A stretch of 64,000 nucleotides of DNA. Source: Cryobacterium sp. PAMC25264 (GTDB lineage Bacteria > Actinomycetota > Actinomycetes > Actinomycetales > Microbacteriaceae). The notes under the pieces are model-generated. The model did not search any database and was not told the DNA's origin. It worked only from the letters and a program-made list of their open reading frames with translations. The stretch lies in contig NZ_CP080383.1 of assembly GCF_019443325.1 (NCBI RefSeq), forward strand, positions 2,604,001-2,668,000. Reading direction: 5' to 3'. Positions 57,188-64,000 of this stretch are shown here, piece by piece; the first letter of the stretch is position 1; each line of letters starts with the position of its first letter. The position numbers and the translations under genes were made by a program.

Positions 57188-58296
57188 TCAGTACGGCGCG
57201 ACAACTACCTCAACCCGCTGAAATTCTTTGATTCCGCTGTATCCGGTGGTGGCCATCGAGCGGCGGAGAGCCCCGACCAGGTTGGCGGTGCCATCGGAAA
57301 CGGTGGACGGACCGTACAGGATCGCCTCGAGCGGGGCCACGGAGCCCACCTCGACGCGGCGGCCACGCGGCAGCTGGGAGTGGTGCGCCTCGGCACCCCA
57401 GTGGAAGCCGCCGCGGGCGCGTCGGTGGCGCGGGCGAGGGCGGTACCGAGCATCACGGCATCCGCACCGCAGGCGATGGCCTTGACGATGTCACCGGAGG
57501 TGCTGAGTCCGCCGTCGGCGATGACGTGCACGTAGCGGCCGCCGGACTCGTCCATGTAGTCGCGGCGGGCGCCGGCGACGTCGGCCACGGCGGTAGCCAT
57601 GGGGGCGTGGATGCCGAGGCTGGTGCGGGTGGTGGAGGCCGCGCCGCCGCCGAAGCCGACGAGCACGCCGGCCGCTCCGGTGCGCATCAGGTGCAGGGCC
57701 GCGGTGTAGGTTGCGGCGCCGCCGACGATGACGGGCACGTCGAGGTCGTAGATGAACTTCTTGAGGTTCAGCGGCTCCTGGTTGCGGGAGACGTGCTCGG
57801 CCGAGACCGTGGTGCCGCGGATGACGAACAGGTCGACGCCGGCGGCGACGACGGTTTCGTAGAGTTCCTGGGTGCGCTGCGGCGACAGGGCTCCGGCCAC
57901 GGTGACGCCGGCGGCGCGGATCTCGGCGAGGCGCTCGGTGACGAGGGCCGGCTTGATCGGCTCGGCGTAGATCTCCTGCATGCGCGCCGTGGCCTTATCG
58001 GCGGGCAGTTCGCGGATCTCGGCGAGCAGCGGCTCGGGGTTCTCGTAGCGGGTCCAGAGGCCCTCGAGGTCGAGCACGCCCAGTCCGCCGAGCTGGCCCA
58101 TCATGATCGCGGTCGTCGGGGAGACCACGGAGTCCATCGGGGCGGCCAGGAACGGGATGTCGAACTGGTACGCGTCGATGGACCAGCCGACCGACACATC
58201 CTCGGGGTCACGGGTGCGCCGGGAGGGCACCACCGCGATGTCGTCGAAGGCGTACACACGCCGAGCGCGCTTGGACCGGCCGATTTCAATTTCCAT
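57188..58296 (-). CDS. guaB3: GuaB3-type IMP dehydrogenase-related protein, with an apparent 1-nt deletion
   Basis: About 370 residues if repaired. MEIEIGRSKRARRVYAFDDI, VSVGWSIDAYQFDIPFLAAP, DLFVIRGTTVSAEHVSRNQE and VIADGGLSTSGDIVKAIACG define the GuaB3 group, which lacks CBS domains. After ALARATDAP the frame breaks; one extra G in the GC-rich stretch 57407-57416 restores GGGFHWGAEAHHSQLPRGRR, SDGTANLVGALRRSMATTGY and a TGA at 57188. Recent work on other GuaB3 proteins suggests GMP reductase-like activity, but this is not shown for this one. ATG at 58296; a GTG two codons upstream is possible. It is downstream of guaB. Confidence 0.9.
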
Positions 58297-58360
58297 ACTC
58301 ACCCGCCCAGTTTAGTCGCAGCCCCCACTCAGCCAGGCCATCGACCCTCCCCCACACCTC

Positions 58361-58423
58361 CCGCGAACCGTGAGAAAAGCCCCGAAAACTCGTGGGTTTC
58401 GGGGCTTAGCTCACGGTTCGCGG
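58361..58423. repeat. Palindromic repeat R, copy 4 (guaB terminator-like)
   Basis: Arms CGCGAACCGTGA and TCACGGTTCGCG: relative to the other three copies the T-A pair has become C-G on both sides, a compensatory change. It begins 4 bp after the guaB stop. Confidence 0.82.
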
Positions 58424-58427
58424 ATGG

Positions 58428-61471
<3,044 letters not shown>

Positions 61472-61480
61472 GGGCTGACG

Positions 61481-62463
61481 ATGATCGACTGGGGAGCAAT
61501 CTTTAGCAACGCGGCCGTCGAGCTGATCAGCCCGACCACCGCCGCCTACGCCCTCGCGGCGCTGGGCCTGGCCGTGCACTTCGGCTATACCGGCCTGCTC
61601 AACTTCGGCCAGGCGGGCTTCATGGCCCTCGGCGCCTACGGGTACGCGATCTCGACCTGACCTTCGGGTTCCCGGTCTGGGCATCCGTGCTCGTCGGCAT
61701 CGGCGCATCCGTGATCTTCGCGCTGGTCCTGGGCATCCCGACGCTGCGGTTGCGGGCCGACTATCTGGCCATCGTGACCATCGCGGCCGCCGAAATCGTG
61801 CGTCTACTGTTCACGACGAACACCTTCGAGCCCGTCACGGGTTCGGCCAACGGACTCAGCGGCTACAAGGGCGGCTTCGCCGACCTCAACCCGATTCCCG
61901 ACGGCACCTACGGGTTCGGTCCGTTCGAGTACAACGCCTACGACTGGTGGCTGCGCATCGTGGCCTGGACCGTCGTGATCCTGGCCTGCCTGTTCACCTG
62001 GCAGATCATGCGGAGCCCGTGGGGCCGGGTGATCAAGGGCATCCGTGAAGACGAGGATGCCGTGCGTGCGCTGGGCAAGAACGTCTACGCCTACAAGATG
62101 CAGTCGCTGATTCTCGGTGGCGTGTTCGGCACGATCGCCGGAATGATCTTCGTGCTCCCGCGGGCCGTGGTGCCGTCGAACTACCAGACATCGCTGACCT
62201 TCTTCGTCTACGCCATCCTGCTGCTCGGTGGCGCGGCGACGATTCTCGGCCCCGTGATCGGCTCGATGATCTTCTGGGTGCTCCTGTCGTTCTTCTCCGG
62301 CTTCATCGCCCGTGCGGTGGAAGCCGGTTGGCTGCCGTTCATGTCGAGCATCCAGGCCGGGCAGCTGCGCTTCATCCTCGTGGGTGTGGCGATCATGCTC
62401 ATAGTCATCTACAGACCGCAGGGCATCTTCGGAAACAAGAAGGAGCTGGCTTTTGTCAAATAA
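61481..62463 (+). CDS. livM: LivM-type ABC permease, with an apparent 1-nt deletion
   Basis: About 328 residues if repaired. N-terminus MIDWGAIFSNAAVELISPTT and GYTGLLNFGQAGFMALGAYG (LivM motif) stops at TGA 61658-61660 after YAIST; the rest (LTFGFPVWASVLVGIGASVI onwards) is in another frame. One extra C at 61656-61657 joins them. The body carries TLRLRADYLAIVTIAAAEIV, SPWGRVIKGIREDEDAVRAL (EAA-like coupling loop) and QGIFGNKKELAFVK. Overlaps livG by 11 nt. Second permease subunit of the liv system. Confidence 0.9.
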
Positions 62464-63376
62464 CAGCGTTCCCACCGCCAAGCCCGTCAAGACCGTCGAC
62501 ATGCACATCGGCGAGGCCGTTCCCGGGTGCAAGAAGAAGGACCCGATCCTCGTGGTCGACGGCGTCAGCCGCACCTTCGGCGGCCTCAAAGCCGTGGATG
62601 TCGAGTACCTGGAGATTCCGCGCGGGGCGATCACCGCCCTGATCGGCCCCAACGGCGCCGGCAAGACCACACTGTTCAACCTGCTCACCGGATTCGACAA
62701 GCCCGACACGGGCTCGTGGACCTTCGACGGCACCCCGATCGGCGGCAAGCCCGCGTTCAAGGTGGCCCGGATGGGCCAGGTGCGCACCTTCCAGCTCACC
62801 AAGGCGCTGGGCCTGCTCACCGTGATGGACAACATGCTGCTCGGCGCCAAGGCGCAGGTCGGCGAGAACCTGTTCCGCGCGGTGCTGCCGTTCCTCTGGC
62901 GTCAGCAGGAGTCCGACAACAAGGTGAAGGCCCTCGACCTGCTCGCCAGATTCAAGCTGGACACCAAGAAGGACGACTACGCGGCCAGCCTCTCCGGCGG
63001 GCAGCGCAAGCTTCTCGAGATGGCGCGAGCGCTCATGAGCGACCCGTCGTTGGTGATGCTCGACGAGCCCATGGCCGGTGTCAACCCGGCGCTGACCCAG
63101 TCGCTGCTCGACCACATCCTCAACCTGAAGGCGGAGGGCATGAGCGTGCTCTTCGTCGAGCACGACATGCACATGGTGCGTCACATCGCCGACTGGGTGA
63201 TCGTGATGGCCGAGGGCAAGGTCGTGGCTGAGGGCGACCCGCACGAGGTCATGCGCAACCAGGCCGTCATCGACGCCTACCTGGGCCAGCACCACGATGA
63301 AGACCTCGGCAAGGATCCTGACGCCGAGAAGGAACATGTCGGAGCCATTAAGGAGCTGCTCGATGACGAACTCTAG
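62453..63376 (+). CDS. livG: LivG-type ABC ATPase
   Basis: 307 residues, longer than typical LivG (~255) because of an N-terminal extension of about 35 (MSNNSVPTAKPVKTVD) and a charged C-terminal tail. Walker A GPNGAGKTTLFNLLTGFDKP, Q-loop QVRTFQLTKALGLLTVMDNM, signature LSGGQRKLLEMARAL, Walker B LVMLDEPMAGVNPALTQSLL, H-loop FVEHDMHMV. TTG start at 62453 overlaps livM and is preceded by AAGGAGCTGGCT; a downstream ATG (MHIGEAVPGC) is an alternative. Confidence 0.93.
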   Translation: MSNNSVPTAKPVKTVDMHIGEAVPGCKKKDPILVVDGVSRTFGGLKAVDVEYLEIPRGAITALIGPNGAGKTTLFNLLTGFDKPDTGSWTFDGTPIGGKPAFKVARMGQVRTFQLTKALGLLTVMDNMLLGAKAQVGENLFRAVLPFLWRQQESDNKVKALDLLARFKLDTKKDDYAASLSGGQRKLLEMARALMSDPSLVMLDEPMAGVNPALTQSLLDHILNLKAEGMSVLFVEHDMHMVRHIADWVIVMAEGKVVAEGDPHEVMRNQAVIDAYLGQHHDEDLGKDPDAEKEHVGAIKELLDDEL

Positions 63377-64000
63377 CCCGCTGATCGACCAGACGCCGCC
63401 GCCGGTGCGTGCTGCCGTCGTCGAGGTGAAGAACGTGACCGCCGGGTATGTGCCCGGGGTCAACATCCTCAACGAGTGCTCGCTGACCGCCTACGACGGC
63501 GAACTGATCGGCATCATCGGCCCGAACGGCGCCGGCAAGTCCACGCTGCTCAAGTCGATCTTCGGCCTGGTCAAGGTGCGCGAGGGCGAGATCCGGCTGC
63601 GCGGTGACAACATCACCAACCTCAAGGCCAACAAGCTGGTCTCCAAGGGCGTCGGGTTCGTGCCGCAGACGAACAATGTGTTCCCCACGCTCACGATCCA
63701 GGAGAACCTGGAGATGGGCATGTACCAGAAGCCCAAGGGCCTGGCCGAACGCCTCGAGTTCGTCACCGAGATCTTCCCGGAGCTGCGCAAGCGCCTCGGC
63801 CAGCGGGCCGGGTCGCTCTCGGGCGGGGAGCGCCAGATGGTGGCGATGTCGCGAGCACTCATGATGGGCCCGCACGTGCTGCTGCTCGATGAGCCGAGCG
63901 CCGGGCTCTCCCCCGTGCGTCAGGACGAGGCGTTCCTGCGCGTGAAGGAGATCAACAAGGCCGGCGTGACCACCATCATGGTGGAGCAGAACGCCCGCCG
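63363..64000 (+). CDS. livF: LivF-type ABC ATPase, cut by the window end
   Basis: 212 residues visible of about 240-260. Walker A GPNGAGKSTLLKSIFGLVKV, the LivF-typical VGFVPQTNNVFPTLTIQENL, signature LSGGERQMVAMSRALM, Walker B VLLLDEPSAGLSPVRQDEAF, H-loop TTIMVEQNAR at the edge (LivF has VEQ-N where LivG has VEHD). ATG at 63363 (MTNSSPLIDQ) lies inside the last codons of livG (14-nt overlap). Second ATPase of the liv-type importer. Confidence 0.93.
   Translation, partial: MTNSSPLIDQTPPPVRAAVVEVKNVTAGYVPGVNILNECSLTAYDGELIGIIGPNGAGKSTLLKSIFGLVKVREGEIRLRGDNITNLKANKLVSKGVGFVPQTNNVFPTLTIQENLEMGMYQKPKGLAERLEFVTEIFPELRKRLGQRAGSLSGGERQMVAMSRALMMGPHVLLLDEPSAGLSPVRQDEAFLRVKEINKAGVTTIMVEQNAR

Overview
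The window comes from a high-GC actinobacterium, most probably a member of the Microbacteriaceae (Cryobacterium- or Microbacterium-like). This rests on base composition and codon use, frequent GTG/TTG starts, tight ATGA/GTGA gene overlaps, a DUF6350/PerM-purN-purH block, a GuaB3-type second IMP-dehydrogenase-like gene and a fused Mrp subunit A. The genus is inference only. It is a chromosomal core region: no insertion sequence, prophage, CRISPR, tRNA or rRNA was found.

Layout. 0-4 kb: a fragment of an unknown gene, a YbaK-type deacylase, a gamma-carbonic-anhydrase-like protein, then glyA-folD (minus strand) behind a clear ZTP (pfl) riboswitch. 4-10.6 kb: a complete mrpA(B)CDEFG Na+/H+ antiporter operon. 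10.7-19 kb: an amino-acid permease, two MFS transporters, a stand-alone riboflavin kinase, purU and a P1B ATPase. 19-30.5 kb: icd, an acetyltransferase, an alkyltransferase-like DNA-repair protein, an FAD reductase, a cupin, a heterodimeric ABC exporter with a candidate leader peptide, dimethylargininase, MscS and a tautomerase. 30.5-38 kb: sucC-sucD, an APC permease, PerM-like DUF6350, purN and purH. 38-48.7 kb: VIT-family and DUF1254 genes, pcrA with a FUSC-type membrane protein, a glycerophosphodiesterase and a Bax-inhibitor-1 homologue. 49-60 kb: guaA, SURF1, a KhtTU-like K+/H+ antiporter pair, an AbiEi-like protein, glpD, guaB3 and guaB. 60-64 kb: a branched-chain amino-acid-type ABC transporter livHMGF, cut by the window end.

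The dominant metabolic theme is one-carbon and purine metabolism: glyA, folD, purU, purN, purH, guaA and guaB. A ZTP sensor on glyA-folD would report the 10-formyl-THF shortage that makes the PurH substrate ZMP/ZTP accumulate.

The least ordinary content is non-coding. (i) A roughly 90-nt three-box element occurs three times, each copy pointing at a downstream gene (gamma-CA, perM-purN-purH, a small acidic protein). (ii) A 63-66-bp palindrome family (four copies) shows a compensatory stem change. (iii) A second palindrome family (three copies plus a degenerate one) has two copies bracketing the AbiEi-like gene. (iv) There are 53-bp and 17-bp tandem repeats.

Eight conserved genes (mrpD, yrdB-like, VIT, FUSC, KhtU-like antiporter, glpD, guaB3, livM) each carry what looks like one missing base, so sequence or assembly error must be considered before calling any of them a pseudogene.
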